The notes below the pieces were generated by a model, which saw only the letters and a list, made by a program, of their open reading frames with translations, was not told the origin of the DNA and did not search any database. Source: Pseudomonadota bacterium (GTDB lineage Bacteria; Pseudomonadota; Gammaproteobacteria; Burkholderiales; Burkholderiaceae_C). Taken from it: 64,000 nt of DNA. Below, in pieces: positions 49,088 through 57,888 of this stretch. The translations under genes and the position numbers were made by a program. The stretch is from positions 35,961-99,960 of the forward strand of contig JADFIG010000010.1 of the NCBI GenBank assembly GCA_022566735.1, given 5' to 3'. Numbering within the stretch: position 1 is the stretch's first letter; every line of letters begins with the position of its first letter.

Positions 49088-49993
49088 TCAGCCCTGGCGC
49101 GCGCGCTTGAGGCGCATCTGGCCGGGCAGCGGCACCGAGCGCTGCAGCACGGTCTCGCCCAGCCACACGGCCGAGGTGTGCGCCCGCTGCGCCACCGTGG
49201 CCGGCGGGATCTGCTGGTAATCGTCGTTGAAGACTTCGAAGCTGTAGTCGCCGCGGTAGCCGATGCGGTCGAGCTTGCGCACCAGCTCGGCCACCTCGGC
49301 GCTGTGCGCGCCTTCGCCGGGGAAGACGCGGAAGTGCCGTGCGGTGTTGATGCGCTCTTCGACCGAGCGGATCTCGTTCCACATGAAGTCGGCCAGCTGC
49401 ACCAGGAAGATCTTGTCCGGGTCGACGTCGTCGAGCAGGTCCAGGTCGGTGCGGGTGGCGAAGGCATGGAAGGAGTCCACGCCCAGCCCCAGGTTGGGCA
49501 TGTCGGCGCGGCAGACCGCGTCCCAGGCCTGCGGGAACTCGTTGATGGTGCGCCCCCAGGACAGGCCCTCGAAAGCCACGTTGATGCCGCGCGGCAGCGC
49601 CAGCATGGCCAGGCGGCGCAGGTCGGTGGCGATGGCGTCCATGTCGTCGGTGGCGTGCGCCGAGGTCGACGAGCACACCAGCAGCACCTTGGAGCCCACG
49701 GCCGAGCACAGCTCCAGCATGGCCTTGGCGATGTCGACCTTGTACTCGCGCAGGCCGCCGCTGAGGCCTTCGAAGTCGCGCAGCACCTGGAAGCCGGTCA
49801 CGCGCAGGCCGCTGTCCTTGACGGCGCGGATGGCCGCCTCCACGCCATGCTCGTGGCCGACGATGTCGCGCGCCGACAGCATCACCTGGGTGAAGCCGGC
49901 GTCGCGCATGGCCCGGAGCTTGCCTTCCAGCGGGCCGGCCAGCGAGATGGTGTCCATCCCGAAGCAGTCGATGTTGCCGAAGCTTTGCGTCAT
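49088..49993 (-). CDS. quiC: 3-dehydroshikimate dehydratase, TIM-barrel half of QuiC
   Basis: A 301-residue sugar-phosphate isomerase/epimerase-type TIM barrel. Acidic metal ligands are visible in NVAFEGLSWGRTI, NLGLGVDSFHAFA, KIFLVQLADF and GDYSFEVFND. This matches the N-terminal catalytic domain of QuiC, which dehydrates 3-dehydroshikimate to protocatechuate and feeds PcaHG. In Pseudomonas QuiC the barrel is fused to an HPPD-like domain; here that second domain is a separate gene ending 15 bp upstream. Neighbours aroQ and pcaQ-pcaHG support the role. Confidence 0.85.
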   Translation of the reverse strand: MTQSFGNIDCFGMDTISLAGPLEGKLRAMRDAGFTQVMLSARDIVGHEHGVEAAIRAVKDSGLRVTGFQVLRDFEGLSGGLREYKVDIAKAMLELCSAVGSKVLLVCSSTSAHATDDMDAIATDLRRLAMLALPRGINVAFEGLSWGRTINEFPQAWDAVCRADMPNLGLGVDSFHAFATRTDLDLLDDVDPDKIFLVQLADFMWNEIRSVEERINTARHFRVFPGEGAHSAEVAELVRKLDRIGYRGDYSFEVFNDDYQQIPPATVAQRAHTSAVWLGETVLQRSVPLPGQMRLKRARQG

Positions 49994-50008
49994 GGCAGGT
50001 CTCCTGGC

Positions 50009-50917
50009 TCAGCCGCGTTCGCTGTGGACCAGCTCGAAGGACAGGCCGAAGAGCTGGCCCGCCACCACCGCACCGCGGTCGCTGATGGGCGCGCGGGCCG
50101 ACTCCGAGAGCAGCACGCCGCGCTGCTTGAGCTCGGCCACGGCGGCGGCCACGTCGGGCGTGCCCAGGCCGATGCGCTCGATGTACTCGCGGGCGTCCTC
50201 CTCCAGCTCCAGGCCGGGCTCGGGCTCGACCAGCTGGAAGTAGAAGGTGCCGCAGGGACTGCGCAGCAGGCGGCCCTTGGGCAGGATGCCGAAGCGCGTC
50301 TGGTCGGGGATGGGCGCGAAGCCGAAGAGCTCGGCATAGAAGGCCGTCCAGTCCTCCGTGCGCTCCCAGCCGATGTACTGCACGGCGCCGAAGAAGTGCA
50401 TGTGGCCGAGGGCCGCGGGGCGCTTTTCCACGCCGGGGATGGGCACGAAGTCGACGTCGTAGATCGAGAACTCCTTGTGGCGGTCCACGAAGTAGATGCG
50501 GCTTGAGCCCACGCCATGGATGGCGGGGATGTTGAGCTCCATCACCTCGACCCGCGTGGGCACGGCCCAGGCGCCCTTGTCCAGCGCGCGGCGGTAGGCC
50601 AGGCCGGCATCGCGCACGCGCAGCGCGATGGCCCCGATCACCGGGCCGCCCTGGGCTTCGGCCAGGCGGCCATCGTCGGCGTCATGGGCGTTGACGATGA
50701 TGTTCATGTCGCCCTGGCGGTAGAGCAGCACCTCGCGCGAGCGGTGGCGCGCCACCGGGTGGAAGCCCAGGGTCTCCAGCACCTGGCCCAGGGCCTGCGG
50801 CTTGGTGGTGAGGTACTCGATGAACTCGATGCCCTCCATGCCCAGGGGGTTCTCGGGGGCCACCAGGCCTTCGCGTTGGGTGTCGCGCAGTGTGTCGCGC
50901 AGTGTGTCGTTGTGCAT
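50009..50917 (-). CDS. 4-hydroxyphenylpyruvate dioxygenase-like VOC protein, second half of QuiC
   Basis: A 302-residue two-module VOC-fold protein. It has GMEGIEFIEYLTTKPQALGQ, HPVARHRSREVLLYRQGDMN, GHMHFFGAVQYIGWERTED, and ends with a metal-ligand-type Glu (FYFQLVEPEPG). It matches the C-terminal HPPD-like domain of QuiC1. The standalone gene suggests it forms a complex with the TIM-barrel protein or arose by fission; true HPPD activity is unlikely in this context. The N-terminus holds a 12-bp direct repeat (encoding DTLRDTLRD). Confidence 0.78.
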   Translation of the reverse strand: MHNDTLRDTLRDTQREGLVAPENPLGMEGIEFIEYLTTKPQALGQVLETLGFHPVARHRSREVLLYRQGDMNIIVNAHDADDGRLAEAQGGPVIGAIALRVRDAGLAYRRALDKGAWAVPTRVEVMELNIPAIHGVGSSRIYFVDRHKEFSIYDVDFVPIPGVEKRPAALGHMHFFGAVQYIGWERTEDWTAFYAELFGFAPIPDQTRFGILPKGRLLRSPCGTFYFQLVEPEPGLELEEDAREYIERIGLGTPDVAAAVAELKQRGVLLSESARAPISDRGAVVAGQLFGLSFELVHSERG

Positions 50918-50969
50918 GGCGTTGATGCGGGTGGTTGGGGCAGTGGGATCGGGGCGCAGCGCGCGAGGC

Positions 50970-51425
50970 TCACTGCACGCGGGTGCGCTCGACCAGGCCT
51001 TCGATGGCCAGGCGGTAGCCATCGGCACCGAAGCCCACCACGATGCCGGCGGCGGCCGGCGACAGGAAGGAGTGGTTGCGGAAGGGCTCGCGGGCGTGCA
51101 CGTTGGAGATGTGCACCTCGATGACCGGGGCGCCGATGCCCTTGATGGCATCGTGCAGCGCCACCGAGGTGTGGGTGTAGCCCCCGGCGTTGAAGACCAC
51201 ACCGATCAGCTCGCCAGCGCGGTGGGCGCGGCCGGCCTCGTGCAGCGCGTCGATCAGTGCGCCTTCGTGGTTGCTCTGCAGGCAGGTGGCGGTGTGGCCG
51301 TGGGCCTTGGCGGTGGCCTGGCACAGGGCCTCCACATCGGCCAGGGTGGCCGCGCCGTAGACGCCGGGCTCGCGGGTGCCCAGCAGGTTCAGGTTGGGGC
51401 CGTTGAGGACCAGGATCGTGGCCAT
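50970..51425 (-). CDS. aroQ: Type II 3-dehydroquinate dehydratase
   Basis: AroQ interconverts 3-dehydroquinate and 3-dehydroshikimate. The 151-residue protein has the type II signature [20 protein letters not shown] with the catalytic Tyr, [30 protein letters not shown], and the His in [18 protein letters not shown]. Being first in a reverse-strand series with quiC and pcaHG, it is probably the catabolic isozyme that channels quinate-derived dehydroquinate to protocatechuate. It is divergent from an IclR regulator. Confidence 0.95.
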   Translation of the reverse strand: MATILVLNGPNLNLLGTREPGVYGAATLADVEALCQATAKAHGHTATCLQSNHEGALIDALHEAGRAHRAGELIGVVFNAGGYTHTSVALHDAIKGIGAPVIEVHISNVHAREPFRNHSFLSPAAAGIVVGFGADGYRLAIEGLVERTRVQ

Positions 51426-51508
51426 GTCGCTGTCTCCGGGGTGTGTCTTGTGGGGAATGGCGTTCAGCCTATGCAAATCAAAGCCCCCTCACAAGCGCAA
51501 AACCGCCC

Positions 51509-51530
51509 GATTGCGCGACAATCGCTCACG
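51509..51530. promoter_or_regulatory. Candidate IclR operator between aroQ and iclR
   Basis: GATTG-CGCGA-CAATC (51509-51523) is a perfect 5-bp-arm dyad. It contains TTGCGCGACAATCGC, which matches TTGCGCGATGATCGC upstream of the porin gene at 13 of 15 positions. It sits mid-way in the 141-bp divergent region. Confidence 0.5.
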
Positions 51531-51566
51531 GCGCGCGACACGCGTCTGTTACTGGGGTTATCACGC

Positions 51567-52340
51567 ATGGATGACAGCGACTTCCAGATCGCTCGCAAGG
51601 ACCTGATCGAAAGCCTGGGCAAGGGCCTGTCGGTCATCGAAGCATTCGACGACGAACATGTGCGGCTCACGCCCAGCGAGGCCGCGCGCCTCACCGGCAT
51701 GACCCGCACCGCGGCACGCCGCTACCTGCTCAGCCTGGTGCACTTCGGCTACGCCGGCACCGACGGCAAGCTGTTCTGGCTGACCCCGCGCGTGCTGCGC
51801 CTGAGCCAGAGCTACCTGGGCGCCGCGCGCCTGCCGCGGCTGGTGCAGCCCTTCATCCAGCGCATTTCCATGCAGTGCGGCGAGACGGTCAACGTCAGCG
51901 TGCTCGACGGCCACGAGGTGGTCTACGTGGCGCGCTCCAACTCGCCGCGCGTGGTCTCGATCGGCTACCACACGGGTGCGCGCGCGCCGGCCCACGTGGT
52001 CACGCCCGGCATCGTCATGCTGTCGACCCTCACCGACGAGGCCCTGGACGACTGGATCGCCGTCCACTCCTTCAGCGGCTTCACGTCCTACACCGTCACC
52101 GACCGCGACACCTTCCGCGCCAACGTGCGCCACGCCCGCGTGCTCAACCACTGGATCACGCACCAGCAGTTCGACCTCGGCCTCAGCGGCGTGGCCATGG
52201 CCCTCAAGGACCGCAAGGGCGAGTGCAAGGGCGCCATCGGCATGACGGTGCAGTCGCGCTCCTACACGCCCGAGCAGATCGAGGCGCAACTGCTGCCGCT
52301 GCTGCAGGACGCCGTGCAGACGCTGCGGCCCCTGCTCTGA
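51567..52340 (+). CDS. IclR-family regulator (PcaR/PobR-like), candidate quinate/shikimate regulator
   Basis: A 257-residue regulator. The N-terminal winged helix reads SLGKGLSVIEAFDDEHVRLT, EAARLTGMTRTAARRYLLSL. The effector domain has VNVSVLDGHEVVYVARSNSP and SGVAMALKDRKGE, typical of the PcaR/PcaU/PobR branch that senses aromatic acids or 3-oxoadipate. It is divergent from aroQ-quiC-pcaQ-pcaHG and convergent with the porin gene. Shared palindromes upstream of aroQ, porin, the ABC transporter and the SDH-like gene suggest these are its targets; this is inference. Confidence 0.85.
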   Translation: MDDSDFQIARKDLIESLGKGLSVIEAFDDEHVRLTPSEAARLTGMTRTAARRYLLSLVHFGYAGTDGKLFWLTPRVLRLSQSYLGAARLPRLVQPFIQRISMQCGETVNVSVLDGHEVVYVARSNSPRVVSIGYHTGARAPAHVVTPGIVMLSTLTDEALDDWIAVHSFSGFTSYTVTDRDTFRANVRHARVLNHWITHQQFDLGLSGVAMALKDRKGECKGAIGMTVQSRSYTPEQIEAQLLPLLQDAVQTLRPLL

Positions 52341-52364
52341 GGCGCAGCGCAAGCCGGGCGTGAC

Positions 52365-52392
52365 AAAAGGGGCGCCCCTTGCGAAGCGCCCC
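52365..52392 (-). terminator. Terminator after the porin gene
   Basis: GGGGCGC (52369-52375) pairs with GCGCCCC (52386-52392) around a 10-nt loop, followed on the reverse strand by TTTTG. It separates the convergent iclR and porin genes and probably serves mainly the porin. Confidence 0.6.
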
Positions 52393-52436
52393 CGGCGGCC
52401 TTCAGACAGCGCAGGCAGCCCGGGCCATCCGGCCCG

Positions 52437-53567
52437 TCAGAAGCGGTGCACGATGCCGGCCTGGATGCCCTGGATGCGGCGGCCGTTGACGTCGTTGCCC
52501 GTGAAGTTCGGGCTCACGCCGGCCGAGCCCGAAGGACGGAAGCCGGCGTTGCGCTCGTTGCTCATGGTCTCGTACAGGGCCAGCAGCGTCGTGCGCTTGC
52601 TCAGGTCGTAGTACGCACCGATGGAGCCGCCCTTGGCACCGCGGTCCGAGTTCGAGGTGTCCACGATCTTGCCGTACAGGGCGCCCACGCGCAGTTGCGG
52701 CGTGACGCGGTAGTCGGCCGACAGCTGCACGATGTTGTAGAAGCGGTTGGCGTCGGCGTTGGTGCCCGCCACCAGGCTGCCCACGGTGCCCAGGATGGTC
52801 GTGGCGTTGTTGCCATCGGCCGAGGCGGTGCTGTTGTTGCTGCGGATGACCGTCAGGTACACCTTGCCCTGGCCGTAGTCGTAGTTGGCGTACAGGTTGC
52901 GGTAGGTGATGGCCTTCTTGACCGTGATGGCCGCGCCCTTGTTGGGCTTGCCGGTGATGTCGGCATAGCCCACGCGGAAGGGGCCGTTGACGTAGTCGGC
53001 GGCCAGCTGGTAGACGGCCTGGGCGCCCACACCGGCGGTGGACTCGCCCGGTGCGTAGTGGGCTTCCAGCTGCAGGCCCGACCAGCGCGGCGAGATCCAG
53101 GCCAGGTCGTTGCTGTAGCGCGAGGGCGTGCCGAAGTTGTTGACGATGGAGCCCAGGGTGCGCGAACCGTGGTCGATGTAGTCGCCGCGGAAGAAGATGG
53201 CCGTGTTCTGGCGGCCGATGCGGAAATCACCGTAGTCCACCGAGGCGTAACCCACCCAGGCCTGGCGGTCGAACAGCGAGCCCGAGGTGCCGGAGGCGCC
53301 GGTGTCGGCACTCAGTGCGCCTTCCAGCTGGAACTTGATGGCCGTGCCGCTACCCAGGTCTTCCGTGCCCTTGAGGCCGAAGCGGCTGCGCAGGTAGGCG
53401 CCGTCGTTGACGCTCTTGATCTGGGCGCCGGAGCTGCTGCGCATGTAGTTGACGTACTGGTCGATGCTGCCGTACAGCGTCACCGACGAGGTGGGGCTGG
53501 CTTGCGCGAAGGCGCCGGCACAGGTGCACATCAGGACGGCCGCCGCAGCGGAATGCTTGAGTTTCAT
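52437..53567 (-). CDS. Gram-negative porin (Omp32-like)
   Basis: A 376-residue outer-membrane general porin of the betaproteobacterial 16-strand type. A signal peptide (AAAAVLMCTCAGAFAQA) is followed by SSVTLYGSIDQYVNYMRSSS, then SRFGLKGTEDLGSGTAIKFQ and FDRQAWVGYASVDYGDFRIG, and the chain ends with the terminal-Phe sorting signal (GIVHRF). An AGGAG site precedes the ATG. Position between the IclR gene and an ABC transporter, with an IclR-like site upstream, suggests a role in taking up aromatic or hydroaromatic acids. Confidence 0.93.
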   Translation of the reverse strand: MKLKHSAAAAVLMCTCAGAFAQASPTSSVTLYGSIDQYVNYMRSSSGAQIKSVNDGAYLRSRFGLKGTEDLGSGTAIKFQLEGALSADTGASGTSGSLFDRQAWVGYASVDYGDFRIGRQNTAIFFRGDYIDHGSRTLGSIVNNFGTPSRYSNDLAWISPRWSGLQLEAHYAPGESTAGVGAQAVYQLAADYVNGPFRVGYADITGKPNKGAAITVKKAITYRNLYANYDYGQGKVYLTVIRSNNSTASADGNNATTILGTVGSLVAGTNADANRFYNIVQLSADYRVTPQLRVGALYGKIVDTSNSDRGAKGGSIGAYYDLSKRTTLLALYETMSNERNAGFRPSGSAGVSPNFTGNDVNGRRIQGIQAGIVHRF

Positions 53568-54102
53568 GGTGTCTCCTGGAAAGGACGTGGAGAAGACGGA
53601 CAGGGCGTTGCGGGCATCGCCCCGAAGCCGTCAGCGCCCCCGGATTCGACCAGTTGGCCCCCGGTGGGAACAAGGTGTCCGGCCCTCAATTGCGCGATGA
53701 TCGCCCACATCGCGCGACGAACGATCGCAAATCGGGTTAGCCCTTGGCAGGGTTTACGTGGCCTGTGTTTGCCGGACACCACATGGCCCGATCGGGTGCC
53801 CCATGGCCAGATTCACCCCATGGATAAAGGGTCTTGCTGCGATGCACCACCCCATGGCGGACAGGCTGGCGGCGCCGCGGAGGCCGGCTCCAGCCGCTTC
53901 CCGGTGGCCTTGCGGACGCGGACAAACCCCCGGTTCAATCGCACATCGCCCAATGCGCGCGCTGATCGCGCATCAAAGGGCTGAGCCCATTGTGACCCCG
54001 GCCGGAAATGCCTAACCTGCCCTCGCATGTCGCCGAGGCCGCGCCTTTGGCCACACAGACCGCCCCCCAGACCGCCACACCGGCCCACCTAGGAGACCCT
54101 TC
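53568..54102. promoter_or_regulatory. 535-bp divergent control region, porin / ABC transporter
   Basis: No gene is seen. The porin-proximal part has TTGCGCGATGATCGC (53690-53704) and a second GATCGC-rich segment to 53730. The transporter-proximal part holds a 21-bp palindrome, ATGCGCG-N7-CGCGCAT (53953-53973). Candidate promoter boxes TTGTGA (53990-53995) and TAACCT (54013-54018) follow with a 17-bp spacer, an arrangement suited to activation from the palindrome. CCCATGG occurs three times between 53800 and 53860 without obvious meaning. Confidence 0.55.
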
Positions 54103-55260
54103 ATGAAGCAACTCACCCGCCGCGCCCTCGTCCTGGCCTGCACCGGCCTGACCCTGTCCGCCCTGGCTGCACCGTCCTTCGCCGCCGACGCCATCCGCAT
54201 CACCTCCATCCAGGAGCTGTCGGGCACGGGCGCCACCGCCGGCACCAACTTCAAGAACGGCATGGACCTGGCCATCAAGGAAATCAACGCCACCGGCGGC
54301 ATCCTGGGCCACAAGATCGACGTCAACTACGCCGACACGCAAAGCAACCCCGGCGTGGCCAAGGGCCTGGCCCAGAAGGCCGTGGACGACGACGTGTTCG
54401 CCGTGTTCGGCCCGGGCTTCTCGGGCTCCATCCTGGTGAGCATGGGCGAGACCCGCCGCGCCAAGATCCCCAACTTCACGGGTGGCGAAGCCGCGGCCGT
54501 GACCATGCAAGGCAACCCCTACGTCTTCCGCACCGCGCTGGGCCAGCAGTTCGCCATGCCCAAGGCCGCGCGCTACATGGTGCAGAACCTCAAGGCCAAG
54601 ACCGTGGCCGTGATCTATGTGAACAACGACTACGGCAAGGGCGGCCGCGACATGGTCACCAGGTCGCTGGAGATGATGGGCGCCAAGGTCGTGGCCGACA
54701 TCTCCACCGACCCGGGCAAGCTGGACTTCTCCGCCCCCGTGCTGCAGGCCAAGCAGAGCAACGCCGACGTCATCTTCGTCTACACCAACGAGGAAGAAGC
54801 CGCCCGCTGCCTGCGCGAGCTCAAGAAGCAGGGCGTGACCAAGCCCATCTTCGGCGAGACCGTGCTGACCGGCCAGAAGGTGATCGAGCTGGCCGGTGAC
54901 GCGGCCAACGGCGCCCAGGCCCACATCGGCCTGTCGGTGGACGCGCCCGTGCCCACCATGCGCGCCTTCCGCGCCCGCTTCGAGAAGGCCTACAACTACG
55001 TGCCCGACCACAACGGCATCAAGGGCTACACCAGCGTCTACGTGATGAAGGCCGGCATCGAGAAGGTCGGCAAGGTCGACCGCGCCGCCTTCGTCAACGC
55101 CATGCACAGCCTGAGCGTGAGCGCGGCCAAGTACCCCGGCGTGCTGATGGACGTGACCTACAACGACAAGGGCGACCTGGACCGCGACAGCTTCATCGTC
55201 GAAGTGCGCAACGGCAAGCAGGAAGTCAAGGAAGTCCTGCCCGCGCTGGGCAAGAAGTGA
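54103..55260 (+). CDS. ABC transporter periplasmic binding protein (LivK/HAAT family)
   Basis: A 385-residue binding protein with a signal peptide (ALVLACTGLTLSALAAPSFA) and the type 1 periplasmic fold: ITSIQELSGTGATAGTNFKN, NATGGILGHKIDVNYADTQS, FGPGFSGSILVS and VYVNNDYGKGG. The family binds branched amino acids, but members in aromatic clusters bind aromatic or hydroaromatic acids. It is first of a five-gene operon and has AGGAG before the ATG. Protocatechuate, shikimate or quinate are plausible ligands from context. Confidence 0.9.
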   Translation: MKQLTRRALVLACTGLTLSALAAPSFAADAIRITSIQELSGTGATAGTNFKNGMDLAIKEINATGGILGHKIDVNYADTQSNPGVAKGLAQKAVDDDVFAVFGPGFSGSILVSMGETRRAKIPNFTGGEAAAVTMQGNPYVFRTALGQQFAMPKAARYMVQNLKAKTVAVIYVNNDYGKGGRDMVTRSLEMMGAKVVADISTDPGKLDFSAPVLQAKQSNADVIFVYTNEEEAARCLRELKKQGVTKPIFGETVLTGQKVIELAGDAANGAQAHIGLSVDAPVPTMRAFRARFEKAYNYVPDHNGIKGYTSVYVMKAGIEKVGKVDRAAFVNAMHSLSVSAAKYPGVLMDVTYNDKGDLDRDSFIVEVRNGKQEVKEVLPALGKK

Positions 55261-55273
55261 GGCTGGAGCCGAG

Positions 55274-56149
55274 ATGAACGACTTCATCCAACTGCTGCTC
55301 TCGGGCCTGGCATCGGGCAGCATCTACGCCCTGGCCGCCCTGGGCTTCACCCTGCTGTGGCAGGCCAGCGGCACCATCAATTTCGCGCAAGGCGAGTTCG
55401 TCATGCTGCCGGCCTTCCTGATGCTGGCCTTCAACAGCTTCGGCATGCCCCTGCTGCTGAGTTTCGCCTTCACGTCTTTCGTGGCCGTCATCGTGCTGGG
55501 CTGGGCCTTCAAACGCGGCATCGCCGACCCGCTGCTCAAGTTCGGGATGATGCCCATCGTGGTGGCCACGCTGGGCCTGTCGATCGCGATGAAGAACGGC
55601 ATCCGCGCCGGCGTCAGCGCCGAGGCCTTCCCCTTCCCCAGCCTGTTCGGCGACACCGTGCTGCACATCGGTCCGGCCGTCGTCACCATGGCCGACCTGG
55701 GCACGCTGGTCGCGGCCCTGCTGCTGGTGCTGGGCACCCAGGCCTTCCTGAACAAGACGGTGACCGGGCGTGCCATGCAGGCCGTGGCCCAGAACACCGA
55801 CAGCGCCACCGTGCTGGGCATCAATGTGCCGCGCATGATTTTCTACACCTTCGCCATCAACGCGCTGCTGGCCTGTGCCGCTGCGCTGTTGGTGACGCCG
55901 GCCTACCTCGCCAAGTTCGACATGGGCGAAGGCCTGAGCACCAAGGCCTTCTTCGCGGCCATCATCGGCGGCTTCAATAACTCGCGCGGGGCCCTGCTGG
56001 GCGGCGTCATCGTCGGCGTGAGCGAGAACCTGGCCGCCCACTACGTGTCGGCCGCCTACAAGGACGCCGTCGCCCTGGTCATCTTCATGTTCGTCATCCT
56101 CGTCAAGCCGCAAGGTCTGCTTGGCAAGAAGGTCGAGCGCAAGGTCTGA
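55274..56149 (+). CDS. Branched-chain-type ABC permease (LivH-like)
   Basis: A 291-residue inner-membrane permease with about eight hydrophobic segments. Typical LivH motifs are FIQLLLSGLASGSIYALAAL, GTINFAQGEFVMLPAF and RAMQAVAQNTDSATVLGI (coupling region). It follows the binding protein by 13 nt and precedes the LivM-like gene by 10 nt. Confidence 0.92.
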   Translation: MNDFIQLLLSGLASGSIYALAALGFTLLWQASGTINFAQGEFVMLPAFLMLAFNSFGMPLLLSFAFTSFVAVIVLGWAFKRGIADPLLKFGMMPIVVATLGLSIAMKNGIRAGVSAEAFPFPSLFGDTVLHIGPAVVTMADLGTLVAALLLVLGTQAFLNKTVTGRAMQAVAQNTDSATVLGINVPRMIFYTFAINALLACAAALLVTPAYLAKFDMGEGLSTKAFFAAIIGGFNNSRGALLGGVIVGVSENLAAHYVSAAYKDAVALVIFMFVILVKPQGLLGKKVERKV

Positions 56150-56159
56150 GGAGCACCCC

Positions 56160-57146
56160 ATGATCAACCGCAACGTCATCGCAGGGGCGATCGGACTGGC
56201 TGTCCTGCTGGCCGTGCCGCCCTTCCTCAAGAACTACGGCATCTACCTGTTCAGCTACTGGCTGGTCTACGTGATCGCCAACATGGGCCTGAACCTGACC
56301 GTGGGCTACGCCGGCCAGAAATCGCTGGGCCATGCGGCCTTCTTCGGCATCGGCGCCTACACGGTGGCCATCCTGATGAAGGCCGGCATCAGCTTCTGGA
56401 TCGGGCTGCCCGTGGCCATGCTCGGCTGCTTCGCCATCGGCCTGGCACTGGGCTTCCCGGCCCTGCGCGTGCAGACCATCTACCTGGCCTTTGCCACGCT
56501 GGGCTTCAACACGGCGGTGTGGCTGGTGATGCGCAACGAGGAGTGGCTGACCGGCGGCACCTACGGCATCAGCGGCATCGGCCGCCCCGAGCTGTTCGGC
56601 CTGTCGCTCGAGGGCTCGCTCGCCTATTACTACCTGGTGCTGGGCATCACGGTGCTGATGGGCGCGCTGATGTGGGGCCTGCTGCGCTCGCCCTGGGGCA
56701 AGGCCTTCACGGCCCTGCGCGACAACCCCATCCGCGCGGAGAGCCTGGGCATCCACGTGCAGGCCTACACCCTGCTGGCCTTCGCCATCGGCGCGACCTA
56801 CGCCGGGGTGGCCGGTGCGCTGTTCGCCTCGCTGGTGGACTTCATCGAGCCGGCGCCCTTTGCCATCGGCACGTCTTTCATGATGTACCTGATGCTGGTG
56901 GTGGGTGGCCCCGGCTACTTCCTGGGCCCGCTGCTGGGCTCGGCCGTCGGTGTGCTGCTGCCCGAGTGGCTGCGCTTCGCCCAGGCCTGGTACCTGTTCG
57001 TCTTCGGCGTGGCCGTGGTCCTGCTGATGCTGTGGCTGCCCGATGGCCTGCTCAGCCTGCCTGACCGCCTCAAGGCCCGCCGCCAGGCACGCGAGGCCTC
57101 TGCCGCCCGCGCCGCCGCCGCTGCACGTGTTGGAGGTGCGCAATGA
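56160..57146 (+). CDS. Branched-chain-type ABC permease (LivM-like)
   Basis: A 328-residue permease with about ten membrane segments: NMGLNLTVGYAGQKSLGHAA, FFGIGAYTVAILMKAG, GKAFTALRDNPIRAESLGIH (coupling loop). The ATG at 56160 has GAGGAG upstream. The C-terminus is an Ala/Arg-rich cytoplasmic tail. Its stop overlaps the next gene (ATGA). Confidence 0.92.
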   Translation: MINRNVIAGAIGLAVLLAVPPFLKNYGIYLFSYWLVYVIANMGLNLTVGYAGQKSLGHAAFFGIGAYTVAILMKAGISFWIGLPVAMLGCFAIGLALGFPALRVQTIYLAFATLGFNTAVWLVMRNEEWLTGGTYGISGIGRPELFGLSLEGSLAYYYLVLGITVLMGALMWGLLRSPWGKAFTALRDNPIRAESLGIHVQAYTLLAFAIGATYAGVAGALFASLVDFIEPAPFAIGTSFMMYLMLVVGGPGYFLGPLLGSAVGVLLPEWLRFAQAWYLFVFGVAVVLLMLWLPDGLLSLPDRLKARRQAREASAARAAAAARVGGAQ

Positions 57147-57886
57147 AACCCGTCCTGAAAGTCAGCAACCTCCGCAAAGCCTATGGGGCGATCCAGGCCG
57201 TGGGCGGGGTGTCCTTCGATGTCCGCCCCGGCGAGATCTTCGGCGTCATCGGGCCCAACGGCTCGGGCAAGACGACGATGTTCAACTCGGTGCTGGGCCA
57301 GATCACGCCCGACTCCGGCGAGATCGAGCTCAACGGGCAGGGCATCACCGGCCTGTCGCCGCAGAAGCTCAACCAACTGGGCGTGGGCCGCACCTTCCAG
57401 ACCCTGCAGGTCTTCGGCAAGATGAGCGTGCGCGACAACCTGCTGGTGGCCGCCCAGGAGCACCACGGCAGCATGTTCGGCCGCATGTTCGCGCCCGGCG
57501 ACTGCGGCAACGGCGCCAAGGCCGACGCCCTGATCGACCAGTTCCGCATCCGCCACGTGGCCGACAAGAAGGCCGGCGACCTGAGCTACGGCCAGCAAAA
57601 GCTGGTGGACATCGCCATGGCCTTCATGAGCGACCCGGCCCTGGTGCTGCTCGACGAGCCCTGCGCCGGCGTGAACCCCAGCCTGGTGGGCGGCCTCAGC
57701 AGCCTGCTCAAGGAGCTGAACCAGACCCGCAAGAGCTCCTTCGTCGTGATCGAGCACAACATGGACTTCGTGATGGACCTGTGCCACCGCATCATGGTGA
57801 TGGTCGAGGGCAAGGTGATGGCCATTGGCACGCCGGCCGAGATCCGCGCCAACAAAGAGGTGCTGGACGCCTACCTCGGGAGCTGA
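57143..57886 (+). CDS. ABC transporter ATPase (LivG-like)
   Basis: A 247-residue ATPase. Walker A GPNGSGKTT, the ABC signature in degenerate form LSYGQQKLVDIA, Walker B ALVLLDEPCAGVNP, and the switch His in VIEHNMDFV are all visible. It is coupled to the LivM-like gene by a 4-nt overlap and precedes the second ATPase by 2 nt. Confidence 0.93.
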   Translation: MKPVLKVSNLRKAYGAIQAVGGVSFDVRPGEIFGVIGPNGSGKTTMFNSVLGQITPDSGEIELNGQGITGLSPQKLNQLGVGRTFQTLQVFGKMSVRDNLLVAAQEHHGSMFGRMFAPGDCGNGAKADALIDQFRIRHVADKKAGDLSYGQQKLVDIAMAFMSDPALVLLDEPCAGVNPSLVGGLSSLLKELNQTRKSSFVVIEHNMDFVMDLCHRIMVMVEGKVMAIGTPAEIRANKEVLDAYLGS

Positions 57887-57888
57887 GC

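Noticed and set aside
50881..50917. 12-bp direct repeats near the VOC gene start as regulatory sites
   Set aside because: They are in frame and encode DTLRDTLRD at the N-terminus; simple local duplication explains them.
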